From the NCBI RefSeq assembly GCF_031679605.1, contig NZ_CP117522.1:5828001-5892000 (forward strand): DNA of 64,000 bases. The letters run 5' to 3'. Source of the stretch: Streptomyces luomodiensis (GTDB lineage Bacteria; Actinomycetota; Actinomycetes; Streptomycetales; Streptomycetaceae). Positions 26,819-33,696 of this stretch are shown one piece after another (the first letter of the stretch is position 1; each line of letters opens with the position of its first letter). The notes below the pieces were generated by a model, which did not search any database, had not been told where the DNA came from, and saw nothing but the letters and a program-made list of their open reading frames with translations. A program made the position numbers and the translations under genes.

Positions 26819-27249
26819 GCCCGACGCCCCCCGCGGGCGCCCCGCGGTTCGACCTGCCCGAGATCGACGCCTTCACCCGCCCCTACTGGGACGCCGCCGC
26901 CGAGGGCCGACTGCTGATCCGGCGCTGCGCCGACTGCGGCCGGGCCCACCACTACCCGCGCGAATTCTGCCCGTACTGCTGGAGCGAGGAGGTCGTCTGG
27001 GAGGAGGCGAGCGGCGCCGCGACGCTCTATACCTGGTCCGTGGTGCACCGTAACGATCTGCCGCCGTTCGGCGCCCGCGTCCCGTACACCGCCGCCGTCG
27101 TCGACCTCGCCGAGGGGCCGCGGATGATGACCGAGCTCATCGAGGTCCCGGTGGGCGGTCCATGCGTCGGGATGCGGCTCCGGGTCGCGTTCCGGGCCGC
27201 CGAGGGGGAGATCCCGGTCGTTCCCGTCTTCCGGCCGCTGCCCGCCTGA
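26815..27249 (+). CDS. DUF35 OB-fold protein with zinc ribbon
   Basis: A 144-residue partner protein of thiolase-like enzymes. The rubredoxin-like zinc ribbon has two CxxC pairs (CADC and CPYC, about residues 33-57), followed by an OB-fold (about 60-140) with LYTWSVVHR and VPYTAAVVDL. In steroid degradation such proteins (for example ChsH2 and the partner of Ltp2) form complexes with hydratases or thiolase-fold aldolases. The GTG start overlaps the upstream small ORF. Its thiolase partner is probably the product of 28094-29272, whose gene is on the opposite strand. Confidence 0.85.
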   Translation: MSPTPPAGAPRFDLPEIDAFTRPYWDAAAEGRLLIRRCADCGRAHHYPREFCPYCWSEEVVWEEASGAATLYTWSVVHRNDLPPFGARVPYTAAVVDLAEGPRMMTELIEVPVGGPCVGMRLRVAFRAAEGEIPVVPVFRPLPA

Positions 27250-27339
27250 CTCACCGCGTCATCGCCTTACGGCGGCCCCCTTATGGCCTCGCCCGCCTTA
27301 CGGTCACCGTCTTCCGGTCGCGGCCTCAGGGGCGCCGCC
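27250..27339. other. Repeat-like spacer between convergent genes
   Basis: The 90 bases between the DUF35 and oxidase stops contain two copies of the octamer CCTTACGG (27265 and 27296), and a third begins at 27338. GTCTTCCGG is also repeated. No hairpin terminator is evident. Confidence 0.5.
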
Positions 27340-28026
27340 TTACGGCCACAGCAGCTCTCGTCGCCAGCCGCCGCGCTCGTCCGGGGCGCGGCGGTAGCGG
27401 AGCCGTACGTGCCGGCGCCGCGCCTCCTCCTGGTAGAACTCGACCTCGTCCGCCTCCAGGACGTACAGGGTCCAGGTGGGGGCGGTGGCGTCCGGGTCGC
27501 GTTCCGCCCGTTCGTGCGCCGCGTCGAAGGCCCGTAGCAGCTCGTCGTACGAGCCGAGCACCTCGCTCTGCCGCCCGCTCCCGGCCAGCGCCGCCGCGAG
27601 CGCCGCGGGGGACCGGCCGCGCAGATCGGCCGCGCTCTCCTCCGGTCCGGCCTCGACGGCCCGCCCGCTGACGCGCACCTGGCGGCCCGCCCGCATCCAG
27701 TGGAACGCGAGGGAGGCGTACGGGTTCTCGGCCAGCTCGCGGCCCTTACGGCTGGTGCGGTGGGTTCCGAAGTGCCAGCCGCGCTCATCGGCGTCGTGCA
27801 GCATCACCGTGCGCTGGGACGGCCGGCGGTCGGCGCCCACGGTGGCCAGGGTCATGGTGTGCGGGCCGGGCTCCGCCGTCTCGGCGGCCTCGCGCAGCCA
27901 CCGCCGGAAGAGCGGAAGCGGTGCGTCCGGGGCCGTGGCCGGGTCGAAGACGGGCAGCTCGCCCGCATGGGGTACGCGCAGGCCGCGCAGCAGGGCGTGG
28001 AACGCCTCATCCTCGTTGTCGCTCAT
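27340..28026 (-). CDS. Pyridoxamine-phosphate-oxidase-like FMN protein
   Basis: A 228-residue split-barrel flavoprotein of the pyridoxamine 5'-phosphate oxidase family. The core includes MTLATVGADRRPSQRTVML (about 57-75), RTSRKGRELAENPYASLAFHW (about 88-108), QSEVLGSYDELL and the C-terminal RLRYRR. It could be a true PdxH or a pathway-specific flavin or F420 enzyme of the same fold; sequence alone does not decide. ATG 28024-28026 follows GGGGAG. It sits 67 bases downstream of the thiolase gene on the same strand, so probably in its operon. Confidence 0.78.
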   Translation of the reverse strand: MSDNEDEAFHALLRGLRVPHAGELPVFDPATAPDAPLPLFRRWLREAAETAEPGPHTMTLATVGADRRPSQRTVMLHDADERGWHFGTHRTSRKGRELAENPYASLAFHWMRAGRQVRVSGRAVEAGPEESAADLRGRSPAALAAALAGSGRQSEVLGSYDELLRAFDAAHERAERDPDATAPTWTLYVLEADEVEFYQEEARRRHVRLRYRRAPDERGGWRRELLWP

Positions 28027-28093
28027 CGGCTCCCCATCCGACCATCCGCGACGGGCCGGGGCAAGCGGGGGGCGTACGCCGAGCGGAGACCGG

Positions 28094-29272
28094 TCAGCCG
28101 CGGCCCAGGACGACCGTGCCCGCCGAGCAGAACCAGCCACCCGTCCCCGACGCCACCGCCAGCTCCGGCAGCCGTCCGCCCGCCTTGCGCACCTGCCGCT
28201 CCCCGGCCTCGCCGCGCAGCTGCCGTACCGCCTCGACCAGCAGGAACAGGCCGCGCATCCCCGGGTGGCAGGCGGAGAGACCGCCGCCGTCGGTGTTGGT
28301 CGGCAGCTCGCCGTCCCGTGTCAGCCGCCCCTTCGCCGCGAACGTCCCGCCCTCGCCCTTGGCGCAGAAACCGAGGTCCTCGAGGGTTACCAGGGTCATA
28401 TAGGTGAAGGCGTCATAGAGCTCGGCCACATCGATCTCCGACGGCCGCACCCCCGCCCGCGCGAAGGCGGTCCGCCCCGAGACGGCCGCCGGGGAGACCG
28501 TGAAGTCCTCCCATGCGGACATGGTGGTGTGCGAGACGGCCGTGCCCGAACCCAGCACCCACACCGGGGGTTTCGCGGTGTCCGGTACGTACTCCTCGGC
28601 CGCGAGCAGCACCGCGCAGCCGCCGTCCGAGCGGATGCAGCAGTGCAGCTTGGTGAAGGGGTCGGCGATCATCGGGCCGCTCAGGACATCATCGACCGTG
28701 ATCGGTTCGCGAAACATCGCGTCCGGATTGTGCCCGGCGTTGGTGCGCGCCTGAACGGCGATGTCCGCCAGCTGTTCGAGCGTGGTGCCGTACTCATGCA
28801 TATGGCGGCGCGCGGCCATCGCGTACTTGGCCACCAGCGTATGGCCGTACGGGACCTCGAACTGGAGCGGTCCGCGCGCGCCGAACGAGAGGTTCGCGGT
28901 GCGGCGGCCCGCGCGGATGTCGGCGCGGGCGGTGGAGCCGTAGACGAGCAGTACGGCGCGGGCGTGCCCCGCGGCGATCGCGTCCGCCGCGTGCGCCGCC
29001 ATGACCTCCCAGGTGGAGCCCCCGACGGCCGTCGAGTCGGCCCAGGTGGGCCGCAGCCCCAGATATTCGGCCACCTCGACCGGTGCGAGGGTGCCGAGCC
29101 CCGCCGAGGCGAAGCCGTCGATGACCGAGCGGTCGAGCCCGGAGTCGGCGAGGGCCCGGCGGGCGGCCTGTGCGTGGAGGGCGTAGGGGGTGGCCGTGTC
29201 GACGCGGCCGCAGTCGGAGAGGGAGACGCCGACGACGGCGACCTTACGGGCGCGATGCGCTGCGGGCGACAT
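28094..29272 (-). CDS. Thiolase-fold lipid-transfer-like protein (Ltp type)
   Basis: A 392-residue thiolase-superfamily protein of the SCP-x/Ltp branch. Where thiolases have the nucleophilic Cys it reads VGGSTWEVMAAH with no Cys. The C-terminal loop is GGGLSACHPGM, which keeps a His-Pro. DVAELYDAFTYMTLVTLE is characteristic. Loss of the Cys points to aldolase-like rather than thiolytic chemistry, as in Ltp2 (family knowledge). The ATG lies only 4 bases from palindrome site 6 with no ribosome site between, so the mRNA may be leaderless. A DUF35 partner is encoded nearby. Confidence 0.83.
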   Translation of the reverse strand: MSPAAHRARKVAVVGVSLSDCGRVDTATPYALHAQAARRALADSGLDRSVIDGFASAGLGTLAPVEVAEYLGLRPTWADSTAVGGSTWEVMAAHAADAIAAGHARAVLLVYGSTARADIRAGRRTANLSFGARGPLQFEVPYGHTLVAKYAMAARRHMHEYGTTLEQLADIAVQARTNAGHNPDAMFREPITVDDVLSGPMIADPFTKLHCCIRSDGGCAVLLAAEEYVPDTAKPPVWVLGSGTAVSHTTMSAWEDFTVSPAAVSGRTAFARAGVRPSEIDVAELYDAFTYMTLVTLEDLGFCAKGEGGTFAAKGRLTRDGELPTNTDGGGLSACHPGMRGLFLLVEAVRQLRGEAGERQVRKAGGRLPELAVASGTGGWFCSAGTVVLGRG

Positions 29273-29276
29273 AAAA

Positions 29277-29291
29277 CTGACGGTACATCAG
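29277..29291. promoter_or_regulatory. Candidate regulon operator, site 6
   Basis: CTGACGGTACATCAG has one arm mismatch and directly abuts the thiolase start codon (29270-29272). If the message is leaderless, the site covers the -10 region. Confidence 0.8.
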
Positions 29292-29349
29292 CTCGGGTGG
29301 GAGCGGGATGGTGGTGGAGGGGTGGGAAAGCTCGGTCGTCGTCCTTAGT

Positions 29350-29364
29350 ATGACGACCCGTCAG
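29350..29364. promoter_or_regulatory. Candidate regulon operator, site 7
   Basis: ATGACGACCCGTCAG has perfect inner 5-bp arms. It lies 18 bases before the acyl-CoA dehydrogenase ATG at 29383, next to its GGAGG, and 73 bp from site 6, giving each arm of the divergent promoter its own site. Confidence 0.83.
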
Positions 29365-29382
29365 AAACGGAGGTGCTCGCCG

Positions 29383-30774
29383 ATGGACGCCGCGTTCACC
29401 GAGGAACAGGACGAGATCCGCCGTACGCTGCGCGAACTGCTGCGGGAGCGGTGCGGGCCGGAGGAGGTCAAGGCGGCGGTCCATACCGCCCCCGGCTACG
29501 ACGAGGCCCTGTGGCGGCGGCTGGCCCGGACGCTCGGGCTGCCCGGCCTGGCCCTTCCGACGGCGTACGGGGGCGTCGGCTGCGGGGTCACCGAGCTGGC
29601 GCTGGCCTGTGAGGAGACGGGGCGGGTGCTGCTCCCTTCGCCGTTCCTGGCCACCGCCGTGTTCGCCGCACCCCTGATCGCCGCGCTCGGGACGGAGGCG
29701 CAGCGCGCCGAGCTGCTGCCGCGGATCGCGGAGGGCACCCTTACGGCGGCGCTCGCGGTGCCGGGGCGCGCACTGCCCGAAGCGCTCGGGCTCACCGGAG
29801 CGCGGGACGGCGCATGGGCCGGTGGAGGGCGCGCGGGGGGCGTCCAGGCGCGCCCGGACACCGGCGGCGGCGCGGGGTGGCGGCTGTACGGACAGGTGGA
29901 GCAGGTACTGGGTGGCCACAGCGCCGAACTGCTGCTGGTCGCCGCCCGTGCCGGGGGCTATACGCGCGGGCGGACGCTGTTGTTCCGCGTCCCGGCGGGG
30001 GCGGACGGGCTGGTCCGCACCCGGCTGACCGCGCTCGACGCGACGCGGCCGCAGGCCCGTATCCAGCTGCGTGACGTACCGGCCGAACTGCTGGGGGTGG
30101 ACGACGGCGGGAGCGGGGACGAGGTGGCGGAAGCGCTGTCGGAGGTGGGTACGGCGGCCGCGGCCGTGCTCGCCGCCGAGGCCGTGGGGGCGGCGGACGC
30201 GGTCCTGGCGCGGACGGTCGGGTATGTGCGGACGCGTGAGCAGTTCGGCCGTCCGATCGGCTCCTTCCAGGCGGTCAAGCACCGGCTGGCGGATGTGTAC
30301 GTCGCCGTCCAGGCGGCCCGTTCGGCGGCGTACTACGCGGCCTGGGCCGCGGCCCAGAGCGGTGTGGACGCCACGGACGCCACGGCCGCCGCGGCCGCCG
30401 TGGAAGCCGGGGTCGCGGGTGGGCTCGCGCTCGCCCAGGCGCTGGATGCGCAGCGTAGGGCGGCGGCCGATGCGGTGCAGTTGCACGGCGGTATCGGCTT
30501 CACCTGGGAGCACGAGGCGCATCTCTACGTCAAGCGGGCCGCCTCCGACGAGCTGCTCTTCGGGCCCGTCCACCGGCTGCGGGCGCGGGCGGCGGAGCGG
30601 GACGGGCTCTTCGCCGGGCCCGATCGCGTCCCTTACGGCGGCCATGGCGGCCATGGCGGCCACGACGAGTGCGACGGTATCGGTGGGCGCGGTAAGGACG
30701 GCAAGAACGGCGGGTACAGCGGGAACGATGACCGCGACGGGCGCGACGGGCTGCGGAAGGCGGTGACGGTCTGA
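29383..30774 (+). CDS. Acyl-CoA dehydrogenase with repetitive C-terminal tail
   Basis: A 463-residue acyl-CoA dehydrogenase. YVRTREQFGRPIGSFQAVKHRLADVY and QLHGGIGFTWEHEAHLYVKRA place it with the partner-type subunits of heteromeric enzymes. After the normal end (near residue 405) comes an unusual tail of about 45 residues rich in Gly, His and Asp (GGHGGHGGH, then Gly/Asp/Asn runs). This is encoded by a short nucleotide repeat around 30637-30720. The frame is open from 29308, but ATG 29383 has GGAGG upstream. Its TGA overlaps the next ATG. Confidence 0.86.
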   Translation: MDAAFTEEQDEIRRTLRELLRERCGPEEVKAAVHTAPGYDEALWRRLARTLGLPGLALPTAYGGVGCGVTELALACEETGRVLLPSPFLATAVFAAPLIAALGTEAQRAELLPRIAEGTLTAALAVPGRALPEALGLTGARDGAWAGGGRAGGVQARPDTGGGAGWRLYGQVEQVLGGHSAELLLVAARAGGYTRGRTLLFRVPAGADGLVRTRLTALDATRPQARIQLRDVPAELLGVDDGGSGDEVAEALSEVGTAAAAVLAAEAVGAADAVLARTVGYVRTREQFGRPIGSFQAVKHRLADVYVAVQAARSAAYYAAWAAAQSGVDATDATAAAAAVEAGVAGGLALAQALDAQRRAAADAVQLHGGIGFTWEHEAHLYVKRAASDELLFGPVHRLRARAAERDGLFAGPDRVPYGGHGGHGGHDECDGIGGRGKDGKNGGYSGNDDRDGRDGLRKAVTV

Positions 30775-31256
30775 TGGCCGGTTATGGCGTGAAGCTGGTC
30801 CGGAAGGTGTCCTCGACCCGTGCGTTCGCCAAGGTCGCGCCCCACGTCATCCCCGCCTTCGACCGCGCCGTCCACCGGCTGACCCGAGGCAGGGTGCTGC
30901 CGAGCGCGCGGATGCTGCCGGGCGTGATCCTTACGGTGCGTGGTGCGCGGTCGGGGCTCCCCCGCCGTACGCCGCTGGCCTGTATGCCGGAGGACGGCGA
31001 CACCTGGGTCCTGGTCGGCAGCAACTGGGGCCGCCCCGGCCACCCTGCCTGGACCGCGAATCTGCTGAAGCACCCGGAAGCGGAGATCAGCTGGCGGGGC
31101 CGGGACATCGCCGTCCGAGCGCGACTGCTGGAGGGCTCCGAGCGGGAGGCGGCCTGGAGGGCGGTCCTCGCCTTCTGGCCGCCGTACGCGAGCTACCAGT
31201 CGCGGGTGGAGCGCGAAATCCGCCTCTTCCGCCTCCACCGCCTTCCGGAAGCCTGA
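30774..31256 (+). CDS. Deazaflavin (F420)-type nitroreductase/DDN-family protein
   Basis: A 160-residue split-barrel protein of the DDN family, whose characterised members use F420H2 or bind deazaflavins. The core is VILTVRGARSGLPRRTPLACM (about 51-71) followed by WVLVGSNWGRPGHPAWTANLLKHPEAEI (about 77-104), the segment associated with cofactor binding. ATG overlaps the upstream stop (TGATG), so it is coupled to the acyl-CoA dehydrogenase and may reduce or oxidise a pathway intermediate. Confidence 0.87.
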   Translation: MAGYGVKLVRKVSSTRAFAKVAPHVIPAFDRAVHRLTRGRVLPSARMLPGVILTVRGARSGLPRRTPLACMPEDGDTWVLVGSNWGRPGHPAWTANLLKHPEAEISWRGRDIAVRARLLEGSEREAAWRAVLAFWPPYASYQSRVEREIRLFRLHRLPEA

Positions 31257-31343
31257 ACCGGTCTGTCGGTCGGCCTCCAGGCCGCCGGGGCGGTCCGGTG
31301 GCGGGCCGGCGGCGGCAGAGTGGCGGCAGATGGGAGACGCAAA

Positions 31344-31379
31344 GCCGCGGCGGATCACTCGGGAGTGATCCGCCGCGGC
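31344..31379. terminator. Strong bidirectional hairpin terminator
   Basis: A perfect 17-bp inverted repeat (GCCGCGGCGGATCACTC at 31344-31360 and its complement at 31363-31379) with a 2-base spacer lies between the convergent DDN-type gene and tetR. It is the longest perfect hairpin I saw in the window and probably insulates the two transcripts. Confidence 0.8.
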
Positions 31380-31439
31380 GTGACAGGACGTGCGGGCCCA
31401 CCGGCCGGGCCGGTCGGTATGGAGAGGTCTGCGGATTCG

Positions 31440-32087
31440 TTACTTCGGCGGTTTGCGCCCGGTGATGCCGAGGTGGAGGAGCCAGGTCAGGCTCGGCCTG
31501 AGGTCGGCCTGCTTGACGCCCCAGCTCTGGAAACCCTTCTGGTGCGCCGAGACCGAGGCCAGCATCGCGACCAGTGAGCCCGCGATGGCAGCCGGGTTGA
31601 GGTCCTCGTCGATCCGGCCCTTGGCCTGCTGCTCCTTGACGGCGTCGGTCAGGGAGTTGGTGACGGAATTGAGGATCTTCATGCGGATCTTGTAGAACCG
31701 CTTGTCACCCTCGGCGGCGCCCAGATCGACCACTCGCAGGATGGCGTCATGTTTGCGCCAGAAGGAGAGGAACCCCTCCACCAGGTCCTCCGCCGCCGCG
31801 CCGCCGGACTTGCCCGCCCATGAGCGTCCGGCGACCAGATCGGTCAGGCTCGCGCCGTCCTTGGCCATCTCCTCGGCGAGCTCGAGGACGGCGCCCTCCA
31901 CGTCGGGGAAGTACTGGTAGAACGTCGCCGGCGAGGTCCCGGCCTTACGGGCGACATCGATGACCTTGACGTCTCGGTACGGGGATGTGCTGAGCATCTC
32001 GCCGAGGCAGTCGAGCAGCTTCTGCCGCGTCGCCTGCCCGCGACGACCGGCCACCCGCCCGTCGACTGTGCGTACTTGTCCTGTCAT
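31440..32087 (-). CDS. TetR-family regulator, candidate regulon repressor
   Basis: A 215-residue TetR protein. The N-terminal helix-turn-helix occupies about residues 36-60 (VKVIDVARKAGTSPATFYQYF), preceded by a basic arm (GRRGQATRQK). The rest is an all-helical ligand domain with hydrophobic segments near 95-170. It is the only TetR gene in the window and sits among the catabolic blocks. The 15-bp palindromes have the size and symmetry usual for this family. I infer it is their regulator, probably a repressor released by a pathway acyl-CoA. A degenerate palindrome (32081-32095) overlaps its own start codon, suggesting autoregulation. Confidence 0.9.
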   Translation of the reverse strand: MTGQVRTVDGRVAGRRGQATRQKLLDCLGEMLSTSPYRDVKVIDVARKAGTSPATFYQYFPDVEGAVLELAEEMAKDGASLTDLVAGRSWAGKSGGAAAEDLVEGFLSFWRKHDAILRVVDLGAAEGDKRFYKIRMKILNSVTNSLTDAVKEQQAKGRIDEDLNPAAIAGSLVAMLASVSAHQKGFQSWGVKQADLRPSLTWLLHLGITGRKPPK

Positions 32088-32095
32088 GCCGTCAG
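32081..32095. promoter_or_regulatory. Weak regulon-like site over the tetR start
   Basis: CTGTCATGCCGTCAG has a perfect right arm and a left arm with two mismatches. It covers the tetR ATG (32085-32087). It may be an autoregulatory site, but the match is poor and could be chance. Confidence 0.4.
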
Positions 32096-32680
32096 CTTAC
32101 CGAGGGGTGATCGGAGCGCGATTCGGCTGCGTGCAAATGGGGTTAGGGCGGGATGAGGTGGTTTGTGCACCTCGCCGAGCAGGCTGGAATGGCTGATTCC
32201 GGCCCCTGTCCACCGTCGTCAAGCCCTCAATCACCGCTCGCCCAGGCGAGTGAATCCTGTTATCAACAGCCTGTGGATAAAAACGGTGGATGACCCGGTG
32301 CGGGCCGGTCTCGAACCGAAAAAGATTGTCTAAATATTTCGAGTTCCAGGGCGAGCAGATCGGACGATACCCCGTTAGCGTGGCAAGTGAGGTAAGTGAA
32401 GCAAGCTGCCACAAATGCGCATCAAGCTTCTCCAAGCGGGCGCCGGTCAAGCTCCGGGCACCGTTGCGTACGGGCGCCGGGCACGCCCCGAGCGGACTCC
32501 CGGTACACGCCCCGGAGCGGACCCCAGTGCGAGAGGCCGCCACGGCCATCAGGGGCCGCAGGAGGGGTGCCGGGAGGGCCGGAGGCGGATGGGCCGCGGG
32601 AGAGCGCCAGCGGGGCGCCGGGAGGGGCGGAGAGGGCGTCGGAGAGGCGAGAGAGGCCAGAGACCGAGAGGATCCGGACC
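32096..32680. other. Long intergenic region with an AT-rich island
   Basis: About 585 bases between the divergent tetR and VOC genes. Around 32255-32345 it is strikingly AT-rich for this genome. It includes TTATCAACA (32260-32268) and TGTGGATAA (32272-32280), both like DnaA boxes, then AAAAAGATTGTCTAAATATT. From about 32420 to 32680 it returns to high G+C and stays open in the VOC gene frame, but without a plausible protein. Promoters for the VOC gene probably lie in the AT-rich part. Confidence 0.5.
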
Positions 32681-33466
32681 ATGGCGGCATTCGCGGAAGG
32701 CGTGCCCTGCTGGGCGGATGTGCTGCTGTCCGACCTCGCCGCGGGCCGGCGCTTCTACGGCGAGCTGTTCGGCTGGACCTTTCAGGAGATCGTCACCGAC
32801 TACGGCTCGTTCACCCGGGCCCTCCTCGACGGTAAGGACGTCGCGGGGCTGGTCCCCAAGCCGGACGGCCGGATGCCCACCGTCTGGAACCTCTACTTCG
32901 CGGCCGAGGACGCCGCCGCGACCGCCGTCCGGATCCGCGAGGCCGGCGGCCGGGTGATCACCCCGCCGGTCTGGATCGACGGGTTCTGCGTCATGGCGAC
33001 GGCCGCCGATCCGGGCGGTGCCGTCTTCGGAATCTGGCAGGCGGGCAGCCACACCGGCTTCGGGCGGCGCGGCGCGCCCGGCACGTACGGCTGGGCCGAG
33101 GTCCACACCCGTCAGCCGCGCGCCGTGGATGCCTTCTACCGGGCGGTCTTCGGGTACGAGACGGTGCCCGCCGGCGAGGGCACCCCGACCGACGTGGTGC
33201 TGTGGACACCGCGCGGCGAGGCCCCGGACCCCCGTCACGCGATCGGTGGACGGGTCGTGATCGGTGAGCAGTACCCGGTCGAGCTGCCCGCCCACTTCCT
33301 GACGTACTTTGTGGTGACGGATTGCGATCGGGTGCTGCGCACGGTCCACGGGCTGGGTGGGCGGGTCCTCAAGACGCCCGAAGATACGCCGTACGGGCGT
33401 TTCGCGGTCGTTGTGGACAATCAGGGCGCGTCCTTCGCCGTCATCGACCTCTCGGCGGCGGGCTGA
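32681..33466 (+). CDS. Glyoxalase/VOC-fold protein, two domains
   Basis: A 261-residue protein with two vicinal-oxygen-chelate modules. The first (about 8-120) has [24 protein letters not shown], and the second (about 133-258) has [23 protein letters not shown] and ends [16 protein letters not shown]. Such tandem VOC proteins include dioxygenases, lyases and resistance proteins; many Streptomyces copies have no known function. The ATG at 32681 follows GAGAGG, and the open frame upstream is not protein-like. It precedes afsK with 230 bases between. Confidence 0.85.
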   Translation: MAAFAEGVPCWADVLLSDLAAGRRFYGELFGWTFQEIVTDYGSFTRALLDGKDVAGLVPKPDGRMPTVWNLYFAAEDAAATAVRIREAGGRVITPPVWIDGFCVMATAADPGGAVFGIWQAGSHTGFGRRGAPGTYGWAEVHTRQPRAVDAFYRAVFGYETVPAGEGTPTDVVLWTPRGEAPDPRHAIGGRVVIGEQYPVELPAHFLTYFVVTDCDRVLRTVHGLGGRVLKTPEDTPYGRFAVVVDNQGASFAVIDLSAAG

Positions 33467-33696
33467 ACCCGGGGCGCGGAACTGGGCGATGGGGGCCCGA
33501 GGACGCTCGGCCGAACCCCGGTCGACGCGGGCCGGCCCCGGCTCGGTATCGCCCGATGACACGACGATTCGCCCCCGGGTTCGCAACCGCCGCCTTCGCC
33601 AGAGAGAATGCAGGATGCGTGCCGCCGGTTGGTTTGTCGGTGAGACGCTGCACGGGGCTGTATTTTTTCAAGCCCCCACGGGGAGGTGGCAGGCAA
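33467..33696. promoter_or_regulatory. afsK upstream region
   Basis: 230 bases with no gene. Just before the GGGGAGG ribosome site is a small stem (GGGGCT at 33654-33659 with AGCCCC at 33671-33676) whose loop contains TTTTTT. With the T run in the loop it is not a normal terminator, but it could affect afsK translation. I could not pick a confident promoter. Confidence 0.35.

Noticed and set aside
32260..32280. Two DnaA-box-like sequences as a replication origin
   Set aside because: Only two boxes, no dnaA or dnaN nearby, and TGTGGATAA also appears elsewhere in the window (17281, 61826).
32396..32680. N-terminal extension of the VOC protein using the open frame upstream
   Set aside because: The sequence is Arg/Pro/Gly-rich without domain character and ATG 32681 has its own ribosome site.
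33654..33676. Stem with TTTTTT before afsK as an intrinsic terminator
   Set aside because: The T run is in the loop, not after the stem, and the stem is only 6 bp.
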